Positions 36,233 through 46,716 of a stretch of 64,000 bases of DNA are shown here, one piece after another. The stretch covers positions 62,001 through 126,000 of the forward strand of contig CAVZFQ010000018.1 of NCBI GenBank assembly GCA_963774625.1, given 5' to 3'. The notes beneath the pieces were generated by a model, which saw only the letters and a list, made by a program, of their open reading frames with translations, searched no databases and had not been told where the DNA came from. This DNA comes from VAXT01 sp963774625. Lineage in GTDB: Bacteria > Actinomycetota > Thermoleophilia > Gaiellales > Gaiellaceae. The position numbers and the translations under genes are program-made. Within the stretch, counting starts at the first letter, position 1, and each line of letters begins with the position of its first letter.

Positions 36233-37360
36233 ATGAGCTACAAACCAATCGCGGTCGTTCTAGCGGCCGTCGCACTAGGAATCGGGCTCGGCGCGGGCGT
36301 TTACGCGGCGCTCGACCCAGGCACCACGCAGACGGTCATCCGTGAGACGGCTGCCGAGCCCGTCGCTGCGACCACGACGACCGGCTCCGTCAACTCGGTT
36401 TACCAGGCCGCGCGCGACTCCGTGGTCGAGATCACCGTCACGGGCGCCGTCCAGGCGACGCCGTTCGGCGACGGCGAGCAGCAGCGAGGCCAGGGGTCGG
36501 GATTCGTCATCGACAAAGAGGGCCACGTCGTCACGAACCAGCACGTCGTGGACGACGCCGAGTCGCTCAACGTGACGATGCGGGACGGCAGCCGCTATGA
36601 CGCCACAGTCGTCGGCAGCGATCCCTCCACCGATCTCGCGGTGATCAAGGTCGACGCGCCCGCGTCGAAGCTGACGCCGCTCGAGCTCGGCGATTCGGGC
36701 GCGCTTCGCGTCGGCGACGCCGTGATCGCAATCGGCAGCCCGTTCGGGCTCGACGGAACCGTGACCACCGGGATCGTCAGCGCGCTCGGCCGGGAGGTCG
36801 AGGCGCCGAACAACTTCGCGATCGACAACACGATCCAGACCGACGCAGCCATCAACCACGGCAACTCCGGCGGGCCGCTCCTGAACCTCAGGGGTCAGGT
36901 CATCGGCGTCAACGCCCAGATTCGCAGCGAGTCGGGCGGCAACGACGGTGTCGGGTTCGCGATTCCCTCGAACACCGTCAAGGAGATCGCAGGGCGCCTG
37001 ATCACCGGCGGCGTGGTCGAGCACGCGTACCTCGGCGTCGCGAGCGCGACGATCGACTCTGCGGCCGCCGACGCCCTCGATCTACCCCGCGGCGCGATGG
37101 TGACCGAGGTGAAGCCGGCGACGCCGGCCGCCAAGGCCGCTCTGAAGGCCGCGACCGCGACCCGTACCGTGCAGGGCGAGAGCTATCCGACCGGCGGTGA
37201 CGTGATCACCGAGGTCGACGGCCAGGCCGTCGAAGGCGCCGACGCGCTGCGCCGCGTGATCGACTCCCACCGGCCGGGCGACACCGTGCAGCTGACCGTC
37301 GTTCGCGACGGCGACTCGCGCACCGTCGAAGTGAAGCTCGGCAAGCGCCCCTCCTCCTAG
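36233..37360 (+). CDS. HtrA/DegP-like serine protease with PDZ domain
   Basis: A membrane-anchored protease that degrades or refolds damaged envelope proteins. The 375 residues have an N-terminal hydrophobic anchor (VVLAAVALGIGLGAGVYAAL), a trypsin-like domain with the triad His in VVTNQHVVD, Asp in STDLAVIKV and Ser in NHGNSGGPLLN, and one C-terminal PDZ domain (AYLGVASATIDS through VQLTVVRDGDSRTVEVKLG). ATG 36233 is preferred over TTG 36230 because AGGAGAG lies five bases upstream. A two-component system sits divergently and phased boxes precede the promoter. A 16-bp hairpin follows its stop. Confidence 0.93.
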   Translation: MSYKPIAVVLAAVALGIGLGAGVYAALDPGTTQTVIRETAAEPVAATTTTGSVNSVYQAARDSVVEITVTGAVQATPFGDGEQQRGQGSGFVIDKEGHVVTNQHVVDDAESLNVTMRDGSRYDATVVGSDPSTDLAVIKVDAPASKLTPLELGDSGALRVGDAVIAIGSPFGLDGTVTTGIVSALGREVEAPNNFAIDNTIQTDAAINHGNSGGPLLNLRGQVIGVNAQIRSESGGNDGVGFAIPSNTVKEIAGRLITGGVVEHAYLGVASATIDSAAADALDLPRGAMVTEVKPATPAAKAALKAATATRTVQGESYPTGGDVITEVDGQAVEGADALRRVIDSHRPGDTVQLTVVRDGDSRTVEVKLGKRPSS

Positions 37361-37371
37361 GCGGGTATCAA

Positions 37372-37409
37372 GGTGCGAAGGCGTCACTTTCGCGTGACGT
37401 CTTCGCACC
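37372..37409 (+). terminator. Strong hairpin terminator after htrA
   Basis: GGTGCGAAG-G-CGTCAC (37372-37387) pairs with GTGACG-T-CTTCGCACC (37394-37409) around TTTCGC, a 16-bp stem with one G-U. It is followed by TAGCCTTTCTG, which doubles as the -10-like element of comF. Confidence 0.75.
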
Positions 37410-37415
37410 TAGCCT
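37410..37415 (+). promoter_or_regulatory. -10-like TAGCCT for comF
   Basis: TAGCCT begins directly after the htrA terminator stem and ends nine bases before GTG 37425. Terminator and promoter are thus fused within about 55 bases. Confidence 0.35.
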
Positions 37416-37424
37416 TTCTGCGGG

Positions 37425-38090
37425 GTGTCGGTACTGCTCGATCTGCTGCTGCCAACGCGTTGCGTGATCTGTGCGGCGACGGGCGGCGACCTCTGCGATT
37501 CGTGCCGGAGCGAGTTGACGAAGCTCCGTGCGCCCAGGTGTGATCGTTGCGGAGCGCCCACTGCTTGGCCTGTAGCACGTTGCAAGGAGTGCAGCGGGCG
37601 ACGGCTCGCCTTTGCGCATGCGCGCGCCGCCGTCGCGTATGACGACGGGGCCCGACTCCTCGTAGCCGCCTGGAAGGAACGCGGCCTGCGCGGCCTCGCC
37701 GTCCTCGCGGCTGAGCTCGTCTGCGAAACCGTGCCTCGACCGCCGGTCTACACGCTGACCTTCGTCCCGGCCGACCCGGATCGGTGGCTCGAGCGCGGCC
37801 ACAATCCCGCCGAGAACCTCGCGAGAGAGCTGGGAGAACGCTGGGAGCTGCCCTCACCCGCCCTGCTCGAGCGTGCGGCGGGCCTCAGACCCCAGCGAGG
37901 CCTGCCGCTGGCGGAGCGCCGGCGCAACGTGAAGGGCGCGTTCAGCGCGACGGAGCGTTCACCCACGAAGCTGGCGCTCATCGACGACGTCTACACGACG
38001 GGAGCCACGGTCTCTGCGGCGGCCACGGCGCTCCGCAAGGCGGGCGCCCGGCACGTGGAGGTAGTCACCTTCGCGAGGGCCGTTCGCTAG
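37425..38090 (+). CDS. comF: ComF-family phosphoribosyltransferase-like protein
   Basis: The 221-residue protein has the N-terminal double zinc ribbon typical of ComF (LLLPTRCVICAATGGDLCDSCRSEL and RCDRCGAPTAW, CKECSGRRL) and a C-terminal PRTase fold with the PRPP loop LALIDDVYTTGATVSAAATAL. ComF proteins help transformation in some bacteria, by supporting DNA uptake or recombination; no other competence genes lie nearby, so the role here is open. GTG start. Confidence 0.85.
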   Translation: MSVLLDLLLPTRCVICAATGGDLCDSCRSELTKLRAPRCDRCGAPTAWPVARCKECSGRRLAFAHARAAVAYDDGARLLVAAWKERGLRGLAVLAAELVCETVPRPPVYTLTFVPADPDRWLERGHNPAENLARELGERWELPSPALLERAAGLRPQRGLPLAERRRNVKGAFSATERSPTKLALIDDVYTTGATVSAAATALRKAGARHVEVVTFARAVR

Positions 38091-38150
38091 GTCTCCTTCG
38101 AGGGATCGAGGCGGCTCGCTGGTCGGACGAGGACCTCTACGTAGGTCCAA

Positions 38151-38735
38151 ATGTACGACGAGTTCGCCGCCCCCAAATCACGCTTCAAGTGGACCCGAGT
38201 GCTGTTCGCGCTCGCGGCCGTCTTCACGTTCACGTTGACGGCGTTTCCGCTGAACTCGTATCGGCTGGGCTCATTCGCCGGCACTCTCGCCATCGCTTTC
38301 GTGCTCCGGTTCCTCTACGTGAAGGTGAATCGCCGTCGACCAGGGCTGCCGATCGTTTCCGGATGGGTGTTCGTGATTGCCTTCGCTCTCGCCGTGCTGG
38401 GGACGCCAGGCCGTCACCGCATTGCCGACGACAAGGCATTCACAGAGGCAAGCAGTAGATCAGCGGAGTCACAGGGACTGGTTGCAAGCGCGGACGAGGC
38501 GACTCCAGTCCAGCGATGCATTGGCCTCGCACTCGACCAGTGGGAAATCACCCCGCAGATTCGAAGCGCCGTCCCGAAGCCGTTGTTTCGGCAGAACGCG
38601 GGACGGGTTTGTGAGCAGGGGGAGCGCGACGGTGTGCTTCGTAACGACGGCTTGATCATGCCTGAGGACTTGCAGTCGGTCCTGGACGCCGTCCGCGCCG
38701 ATCTGCGAGCCGAGGCGAGGGCATCAAGCAACTGA
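38151..38735 (+). CDS. Hypothetical membrane protein
   Basis: The 194-residue protein has three hydrophobic segments in its first 90 residues (VLFALAAVFTFTLTAFPL, GTLAIAFVLRFLYV and VSGWVFVIAFALAVLG), then a soluble C-terminal half with two cysteines (VQRCIGLALDQWEI and GRVCEQGERDG). I recognise no family. It lies between comF and a convergent gene. Its lower GC content and rarer codons (for example AGT AGA TCA) suggest it is less conserved or recently acquired. Confidence 0.6.
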   Translation: MYDEFAAPKSRFKWTRVLFALAAVFTFTLTAFPLNSYRLGSFAGTLAIAFVLRFLYVKVNRRRPGLPIVSGWVFVIAFALAVLGTPGRHRIADDKAFTEASSRSAESQGLVASADEATPVQRCIGLALDQWEITPQIRSAVPKPLFRQNAGRVCEQGERDGVLRNDGLIMPEDLQSVLDAVRADLRAEARASSN

Positions 38736-38745
38736 GCGGCGGCGA

Positions 38746-39606
38746 CTAAGGGAGCCTCCGTATGCCTTCCAGGTAGGCGGTCACCTGGTCGTCGACCTTC
38801 TGCGGGTAGTCGTAGCCGAGCAGCTCGCCTACCTCTCGGGCGACCCGGCGGAACAGCGCCGTCAAGCGGAAGAGAACGTCCCAATTCTCGTCGAGGTCCG
38901 GGCCGACGTACGTGCTCTCGAGCTCCGACCACGTCTCCGCCGGCAGGAGTTGCTTCAGGCCCCGACCGAACCAGCCCGGCTTCAGTGACCAGTCATGGTC
39001 GATCTCGATCCTCCAGTCGAGCATCTGCCGAAGCGTGCCGGCCCTGATGTCCTGCTCCAGGATGGCCCGGTTGAAGACGAGCTCGTCGCGCCACAGGCTC
39101 TTGGCGATGTAGGTCATGCTCCACCAGAACTCCTCGACGAGGTCGCGGTACTCCAGTTCCGACGGCTTGGCCGGGATATGGGCTCGGTGAGCAGGCGGCT
39201 TCCAGCGCGACGCACGCCCATCCTTGTCGAGCAGCACCCGGTACCCGACGTCGAGCATGTCCGGCAGCACGGGCTCCTCCGCGATCCGGTCGAGCAGCGC
39301 CTCGGGCCAGATCGTGTAGTCGATCTTGGTCCCGTCCGCATACACCAGTCCGCGGAAGTACGTCGTCAGCCCGCACACCTCAGCCTGGTCGCCCCACCGC
39401 ACCATCGGCTCGGCGAAGTCGGACTCCCAGGCCCGGTCCTCCGCGAAGCGCTCCGGATCGGTGACGACCAGAATCAAGTCGTAGTCCGACAGGATGTCCA
39501 CAGCGCCGTCCGGCCTCGCGCGGGAGCTCGTCAGGATGATGGCCAGCACCGTGGGCTGAGCCTCGCCCCAGGCAACGAGCCTCTCGAGGACCTCCGCTTC
39601 TCCCAT
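38746..39606 (-). CDS. Aminoglycoside 6-adenylyltransferase-like (ANT(6)) protein
   Basis: ANT(6) enzymes adenylate streptomycin. The 286-residue protein has the nucleotidyltransferase motif VDILSDYDLILVV (Asp-X-Asp metal ligands) and the family pattern WGDQAEVCGLTTYFRGLVYADGTKIDYTIWP with the third Asp. The C-terminal half matches AadE-type proteins (SMTYIAKSLWRDELVFNRAILEQ and LLDWRIEIDHDWSLKPGWFGRGLK-like text). Chromosomal relatives are common in soil bacteria and may not confer resistance. No mobile element is adjacent. Confidence 0.82.
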   Translation of the reverse strand: MGEAEVLERLVAWGEAQPTVLAIILTSSRARPDGAVDILSDYDLILVVTDPERFAEDRAWESDFAEPMVRWGDQAEVCGLTTYFRGLVYADGTKIDYTIWPEALLDRIAEEPVLPDMLDVGYRVLLDKDGRASRWKPPAHRAHIPAKPSELEYRDLVEEFWWSMTYIAKSLWRDELVFNRAILEQDIRAGTLRQMLDWRIEIDHDWSLKPGWFGRGLKQLLPAETWSELESTYVGPDLDENWDVLFRLTALFRRVAREVGELLGYDYPQKVDDQVTAYLEGIRRLP

Positions 39607-39647
39607 CGGCCGCGAGCCTAGCGACCGTCAGTTACATTCCTTTCCCC

Positions 39648-40193
39648 ATGCAACTCCAGGTCAAGGGCCGGAACTTCGAGATCAGCGAGCAGATCCGGAG
39701 CTATGCGGAGGGCAAGCTGGGCAAGCTCGACAAGCTCGTCAAGGACCCGACGCGCATCGAGCTCGAGCTCCTCGTCGAGAAGAACCCGTCCATCTCGGAC
39801 AACCACATCGCCGAAGCGACCGTCTTCACGAAGGGCCCGGTCCTCCGCGCCCGCGAGTCCTCCGCGGACATGAAGGCCTCGATCGACCAGCTCGTCGAGA
39901 AGCTGGAGCGCCAGGTCAAGCGCTACCGGGACAAGCGCAAGCGCGGCCATCGTCCGTTCGGGCATTCGCCACCCGTGGAGGAAGCGCCCTCGACCCCGAC
40001 CGAATCGGAGACTGAGCCGATGATCGTCAAGACGAAGCAGTTCGCAATCAAGCCGATGACCGCGGAGGAGGCCGTCCTCCAGATGGATCTGATCGGCCAC
40101 GATTTCTTCGTGTTCAGGAACGCTGACACCGACGAGATCAACGTCGTATACCGGCGGCGCGACGGCGACTACGGACTGATCGAGCCCCAGTAG
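39648..40193 (+). CDS. hpf: Ribosome hibernation promoting factor, long form
   Basis: Long HPF binds the 30S decoding site and dimerises ribosomes into inactive 100S particles in stationary phase. The 181 residues include the N-terminal S30AE domain (MQLQVKGRNFEISEQIRSYAEGKLGKLDKL) to about residue 100, a basic and proline-rich linker, and the C-terminal dimerisation domain (KTKQFAIKPMTAEEAVLQMDLIGHDFFVFRNADT). TACATT ends nine bases before the ATG. hpf directly before secA (with one small gene between) is a common actinobacterial and firmicute arrangement. Confidence 0.93.
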   Translation: MQLQVKGRNFEISEQIRSYAEGKLGKLDKLVKDPTRIELELLVEKNPSISDNHIAEATVFTKGPVLRARESSADMKASIDQLVEKLERQVKRYRDKRKRGHRPFGHSPPVEEAPSTPTESETEPMIVKTKQFAIKPMTAEEAVLQMDLIGHDFFVFRNADTDEINVVYRRRDGDYGLIEPQ

Positions 40194-40196
40194 AGA

Positions 40197-40781
40197 ATGG
40201 GCTTCCTGCGGCGCGACGAGCCGCTGCACGAGAAGCTCGCCCGGGAGGGAGGGCTCGACTTCCCGCGCAGCACACACGACCTCGCCGGTCCCCTCGACCC
40301 GGACCATCCGTTCCAGCAGATCGCCGGCATCCACGGAGTTCCGCGTCCCCGAGAGTGGGATGCCGTCGTCAGCGCTGAAGCTCCGGGAGTGCCGGGCGAC
40401 GAGGTCGAGTTCGTCGTGCTGGAGAACGGGACGCTGGTTGTTGACGAGGATGTTCCCGAGGGTGTGCTGTTCCCGCTCGCCGATGCCCTCGATCCGTTGC
40501 TCGAGCCGCCGTACCACGCATACGCGCGTCGGCGGGAGCAAGACGTCTGGGCCGCAGCAGCCTTCGTCGTCGACGTCGTCGCCGTCCCGGAAGAGCTTCC
40601 GGGCGACACGGTCAGCATCGCCGTCCAGGACGGGCAGCGGACGGCGCTCGTCGGCGATCAGCACTACGGCGCTCGAATCCAGAGCCTGGAACAGCTTGCA
40701 GAGGCCGATTTCGAGGCGTATGTCCTCGAAGCGACGCGACTCGACGGCGAGCTCTGGGAGGTCACGGTCAACCCGTTATAA
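40197..40781 (+). CDS. Conserved hypothetical protein between hpf and secA
   Basis: The 194-residue acidic, soluble protein (MGFLRRDEPLHEKLAREGGL to ELWEVTVNPL) has no signal peptide, membrane segment or motif that I recognise. It starts three bases after hpf, so it is probably co-transcribed with it. The balanced codon use and position bias look like a real gene. Confidence 0.7.
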   Translation: MGFLRRDEPLHEKLAREGGLDFPRSTHDLAGPLDPDHPFQQIAGIHGVPRPREWDAVVSAEAPGVPGDEVEFVVLENGTLVVDEDVPEGVLFPLADALDPLLEPPYHAYARRREQDVWAAAAFVVDVVAVPEELPGDTVSIAVQDGQRTALVGDQHYGARIQSLEQLAEADFEAYVLEATRLDGELWEVTVNPL

Positions 40782-40786
40782 GCCGA

Positions 40787-40792
40787 TACCCT
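40787..40792 (+). promoter_or_regulatory. -10 hexamer TACCCT, leaderless secA
   Basis: TACCCT ends exactly six bases before the secA GTG at 40799. There is no Shine-Dalgarno. Confidence 0.5.
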
Positions 40793-40798
40793 AGGGCT

Positions 40799-43462
<2,664 letters not shown>

Positions 43463-43472
43463 GCGCCGCGGT

Positions 43473-43841
43473 CTAGCGCGCGCCGCTGTCGATCTCGATG
43501 TTGAGCTGAGCGTCGTCCTCGACCGTGACCGACATCGGCTGAATCGTCGCCGGCAGCGGGTAGTCGACGGCACGTACCTGGTACGTGCCCGGTTCGAGGC
43601 GCACCCGGTAGCGACCGTCCTCCTCGGTCGTGACGCGGACGGCCGCCTGGTCTGAACGCACGAACTCGAGCTCGACGTCGCCGGCCGGGCGGGTGCACGG
43701 CTCGTTGGCTATGCACGGGCCTCCCGTCGGGCCGATCATGACGACACCGGAGAGCTCGGCCGGGTCGGTCGACCGCTCGCTGGACTGTTCCCCGCCGCAA
43801 GCGCTGACGAGCAAGACCACGACCAAAACGAACCGTCGCAT
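43473..43841 (-). CDS. Small lipoprotein with carboxypeptidase-regulatory-like fold
   Basis: The 122-residue protein begins MRRFVLVVVLLVSACGGEQ with a clear lipobox (Val-Ser-Ala-Cys). The mature part (AELSGVVMIGPTGGPCIANEPCTRPAGDVELEFVR, then VRVTTEEDGRYRVRLEPGTYQVRAVDY) has the beta-strand pattern of a carboxypeptidase-regulatory/CarboxypepD_reg-like domain, with two extra cysteines that could form a disulfide. Function unknown. Its start lies 23 bases from the divergent prfB start, so the two promoters overlap; AACTAT sits six bases before its ATG. Confidence 0.75.
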   Translation of the reverse strand: MRRFVLVVVLLVSACGGEQSSERSTDPAELSGVVMIGPTGGPCIANEPCTRPAGDVELEFVRSDQAAVRVTTEEDGRYRVRLEPGTYQVRAVDYPLPATIQPMSVTVEDDAQLNIEIDSGAR

Positions 43842-43852
43842 TGCTGGATAGT

Positions 43853-43858
43853 TACCAT
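43853..43858 (+). promoter_or_regulatory. -10 hexamer TACCAT, leaderless prfB
   Basis: TACCAT ends exactly six bases before the prfB ATG at 43865, in the 23-bp divergent space shared with the lipoprotein gene. Confidence 0.5.
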
Positions 43859-43864
43859 CGATCC

Positions 43865-44966
43865 ATGGCCGATGCCGCGCCGTTGAGGGAGCGACTGCAG
43901 GAGATCGGGGCCCAGCTGGACTGGGTCCGTGAGTACCTTTGACCCGGATTCGCTGACCCAGCGCGCCGCCGAGCTCGAGGCCCAGATGGGCGAGCCCGGC
44001 TTCTGGGACGACCAGCAGCGCGCGGCCGAGATTTCCACCGAGCACTCGCGCGTCGCCAAGCGGCTCGAGCGCTTCGAACGGCTCACGCGTGAGTACGAGG
44101 ACGCGAAGGAGCTTCTCGCCATGGACGGGGAGATGGCCGCCGAGATCCAGTCTTCGCTGGAGCCGCTGCAGCACGAGCTCGAGCGGCTCCAGGAGGACGC
44201 CCTCTTCTCGGGCGAGTACGACGCGGGCGACGCCGTGGTCACGATCCAGGCCGGCACGGGCGGCACGGACGCGCAGGACTGGGCCGAGATCCTCCTCCGC
44301 ATGTACCTGCGCTGGGCGGAGCGGCGTGGCTTCAAGACCGAGGTGCTCGAGGCGAGCCCCGGCGAGGAGGCGGGCCTCAAGTCCGCGACGTTCACCGCTT
44401 CCGGTGAGAACGCCTACGGCGCCTTCAAGGCCGAACGCGGCGTCCACCGGCTCGTCCGCCTCTCGCCGTTCGACAGCGCGCACCGGCGGCACACGTCATT
44501 CGCACAGGTGATCGCGGCGCCGCTCCTCTCCGACGACGTCGACATCGAGATCAACGACGACGACCTCCGCATCGACACGTACCGGGCCAGCGGCGCCGGC
44601 GGCCAGCACGTGAACAAGACCGATTCCGCCGTCCGGATCACCCATCTCCCGACCGGAATGGTCGTCCAGTGCCAGAACGAGCGCTCGCAGTCCTCGAACA
44701 AGCAGACCGCGCTCCGCCTGCTCAAGTCGATGCTGGCCGAGCGTGCGATCGAGGAGCGCGAGGCGGAGCTCGCCAAGGAGCGTGGGGAGGTGCAGGACAC
44801 CGACTTCGGCAGCCAGATCCGCAGTTATGTCCTGCAGCCGTACCAGATGGTGAAGGACCACCGGACGGATTACGAGGCCGGGAACGCGCAAGGAGTCCTC
44901 GACGGCGACCTGGACGGGTTTGTGCATTCCTATTTATTGGCAAAAGCAGCAGGAAAGGTTCGATAG
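43865..44966 (+). CDS. prfB: Peptide chain release factor 2, programmed +1 frameshift
   Basis: RF2 recognises UGA and UAA. Frame one runs from ATG 43865 for 25 codons (MADAAPLRERLQEIGAQLDW to VREYL) and meets TGA at 43940-43942 directly after CTT. The rest of RF2 continues in the +1 frame from GAC 43941 (DPDSLTQRAAELEAQMGEPG). CTT-TGA-C is the conserved RF2 autoregulatory site: when RF2 is scarce, ribosomes slip +1 and make more RF2. Downstream the GGQ is in RASGAGGQHVNKTDSAVRITH. The full product is about 366 residues. Reading only the second frame from GTG 43929 would miss the start. A strong internal Shine-Dalgarno is not obvious. Confidence 0.95.
43937..43943 (+). promoter_or_regulatory. 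RF2 recoding site CTTTGAC
   Basis: The slip codon CTT at 43937-43939 precedes the in-frame stop TGA at 43940-43942, followed by C, the weakest termination context. Translation resumes at GAC 43941. This is the same heptamer as in Escherichia coli prfB. Confidence 0.93.
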
Positions 44967-45004
44967 CAGCAGCTTCGGCTATATGTGATAGCCACGCCTT
45001 CAGC

Positions 45005-45010
45005 TAGAAT
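45005..45010 (+). promoter_or_regulatory. -10-like TAGAAT before ftsE
   Basis: TAGAAT lies 54 bases before the GTG at 45065 and nine bases before an alternative TTG start at 45020. No good -35 is seen. Confidence 0.35.
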
Positions 45011-45064
45011 CCGCCCTCGTTGGCCAGCCGGAAGCGGTTGCCCGCTACCGCACTGAAGAGACCC

Positions 45065-45847
45065 GTGCCAGAAGAGATCGTCCAGACACAGCCAGAGACT
45101 CCAGCCGCGCTCGCGGAGCAGAACGGACAGCCCGAAGGGGCCGCCGTCCCGAGCGCGAGCTCGATGATCGTGTTCGACGGGGTGACGAAGATCTACGAGC
45201 CGAACGTCGCCGCCCTTTCGGACGTGTCGTTCGTGATCGACAAGGGTGAGTTCGTCTTCGTCGTCGGCGCCTCCGGGTCGGGCAAGTCGACGGTCATCCG
45301 CCTGTTGCTGAAGGAGCTCGAGCCGACCTCGGGCCGCATCTTCGTCGCGGGGCGCGACCTGGGCCGCCTCAAGGGCTCGAAGGTGCCCCAGCTGCGGCGC
45401 AACCTCGGCTGCGTCTTCCAGGACTTCAAGCTCCTGCCCAACCGAACGACCTCCGAGAACGTTGCCTACGCCCTCAAGGTGCAGGGCGAGAGCGCAAGCT
45501 CGATCCGCCGCAAGGTGCCCGACGTGCTGAACATGGTCGGGCTCGCCCACAAGACGAGCTCCTACCCCGACGAGCTCTCCGGCGGCGAGCAGCAGCGCGT
45601 CTCCATCGCGCGCGCGTTCGTCAACCATCCGCCGCTGCTCGTCTGCGACGAGCCGACCGGGAACCTCGACCCCGACACGTCGGTCGGGATCATGCAGCTC
45701 CTCTACCGCATCAACCGCGCCGGGACGACCGTGCTCATGGTCACCCACGACCGCGAGATGGTGGACAAGATGCGGAAGCGCGTGATCGCCCTCGAAGACG
45801 GGCGGCTGGCCCGCGACGAGCGGCGTGGGGGGTACGCCTCCGAATGA
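45065..45847 (+). CDS. ftsE: Cell-division ABC transporter ATPase FtsE
   Basis: FtsE with FtsX forms a membrane complex that activates cell-wall hydrolases at the septum. The ATPase domain has MIVFDGVTKIYEPNVAALSDVSF, Walker A GASGSGKSTVIR, ELSGGEQQRVSIARAF and Walker B LLVCDEPTGNLD. A 34-residue low-complexity N-terminal extension precedes it. Starts at TTG 45020, GTG 45065 or ATG 45165 are possible; GTG is preferred as a compromise. The stop overlaps ftsX by four bases. Confidence 0.93.
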   Translation: MPEEIVQTQPETPAALAEQNGQPEGAAVPSASSMIVFDGVTKIYEPNVAALSDVSFVIDKGEFVFVVGASGSGKSTVIRLLLKELEPTSGRIFVAGRDLGRLKGSKVPQLRRNLGCVFQDFKLLPNRTTSENVAYALKVQGESASSIRRKVPDVLNMVGLAHKTSSYPDELSGGEQQRVSIARAFVNHPPLLVCDEPTGNLDPDTSVGIMQLLYRINRAGTTVLMVTHDREMVDKMRKRVIALEDGRLARDERRGGYASE

Positions 45848-46716
45848 ATCGCTTCAAGGTCGTCCTCGCAGAGGCCTGGCGCTCGATCACCGCCAGCATC
45901 TCGACCACGATCGCGGCCACGATGACGGTGCTGATCGGCATGTTCCTCGTCGGCCTGCTGATCGCGCTCGGCACGTGGGCGATGTCGTGGAGCGACAACG
46001 CGAAGAAGGAGCTCCTCGTCAAGGTCTACCTCAGCGACTCCGCTTCGGCTCAGCAGGTGAACGCTGTCCGCGAGCGGCTCGAGTCGGACCAGCGCGTCGC
46101 CTCGGTCGCCTTCGTCTCGAAGGAAGACGCGCTGAAGGTCATGGAGAAGAAGTACCCGCAACTCGTCGAGAACCTCCCGGGCAATCCGCTGCCGCGCTCG
46201 TTCGAGGTGAAGCCCACGAAGGGCGAGCACGTGGCGGCGATCTCCAACTCGCTGGCCCCGACGCCGCCCGGTGTCACCGAGGTGAGATACGCCAAGAAGA
46301 CGGCGGACAAGGTCTTACAGGTGGCCCGCGTCTTCACGGTGCTGTCGGTGCTCGGGATCGCGGTGCTCCTGATCGCTGCGACGATCCTGATCGGAAACAC
46401 GATCCGGCTCTCCATCTTTGCGCGGCGCCGTGAGATCGAGGTCATGAAGCTCGTCGGCGCGTCGAACTGGTTCGTGCGCGGCCCCTTCATCGTCGAAGGG
46501 ATGATCTGCGCACTCGGAGGTTCGCTCGTCGCCGTCCTGCTGCTCCTGCTCGGGAAGGAGCTCGTCCTGCCCGTGATCGGTGCCGGAAGCGACAGCGCCG
46601 AATCTGACGTGCAGGCACTCGCCTTCGCGTGGAACGCGGCGATCATCATCGGAGTCGGGCTCCTGCTCGGCGCCGTGGGGTCCGGGATCACACTCCGCCG
46701 CTTCCTCAACGTCTGA
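45844..46716 (+). CDS. ftsX: Cell-division membrane protein FtsX
   Basis: The 290-residue protein has the FtsX plan: an N-terminal helix (TTIAATMTVLIGMFLVGLLI), an extracellular domain of about 110 residues that contacts peptidoglycan hydrolases, and three C-terminal helices with the RRREIEVMKLVGASNWFVRGPF motif. The ATG overlaps ftsE. Its TGA overlaps the probable CTG start of the RNase R gene. Confidence 0.93.
   Translation: MNRFKVVLAEAWRSITASISTTIAATMTVLIGMFLVGLLIALGTWAMSWSDNAKKELLVKVYLSDSASAQQVNAVRERLESDQRVASVAFVSKEDALKVMEKKYPQLVENLPGNPLPRSFEVKPTKGEHVAAISNSLAPTPPGVTEVRYAKKTADKVLQVARVFTVLSVLGIAVLLIAATILIGNTIRLSIFARRREIEVMKLVGASNWFVRGPFIVEGMICALGGSLVAVLLLLLGKELVLPVIGAGSDSAESDVQALAFAWNAAIIIGVGLLLGAVGSGITLRRFLNV

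Noticed and set aside
38746..39606. Mobile antibiotic-resistance gene
   Set aside because: The ANT(6)-like gene has the same base composition as its neighbours and no transposase or repeats beside it; a chromosomal homologue is more likely.
43565..43590. REP-like palindrome with GTACCTGGTAC in the lipoprotein gene
   Set aside because: It differs from the 11-mer at two positions, occurs once, and encodes conserved residues (EPGTYQVRA).
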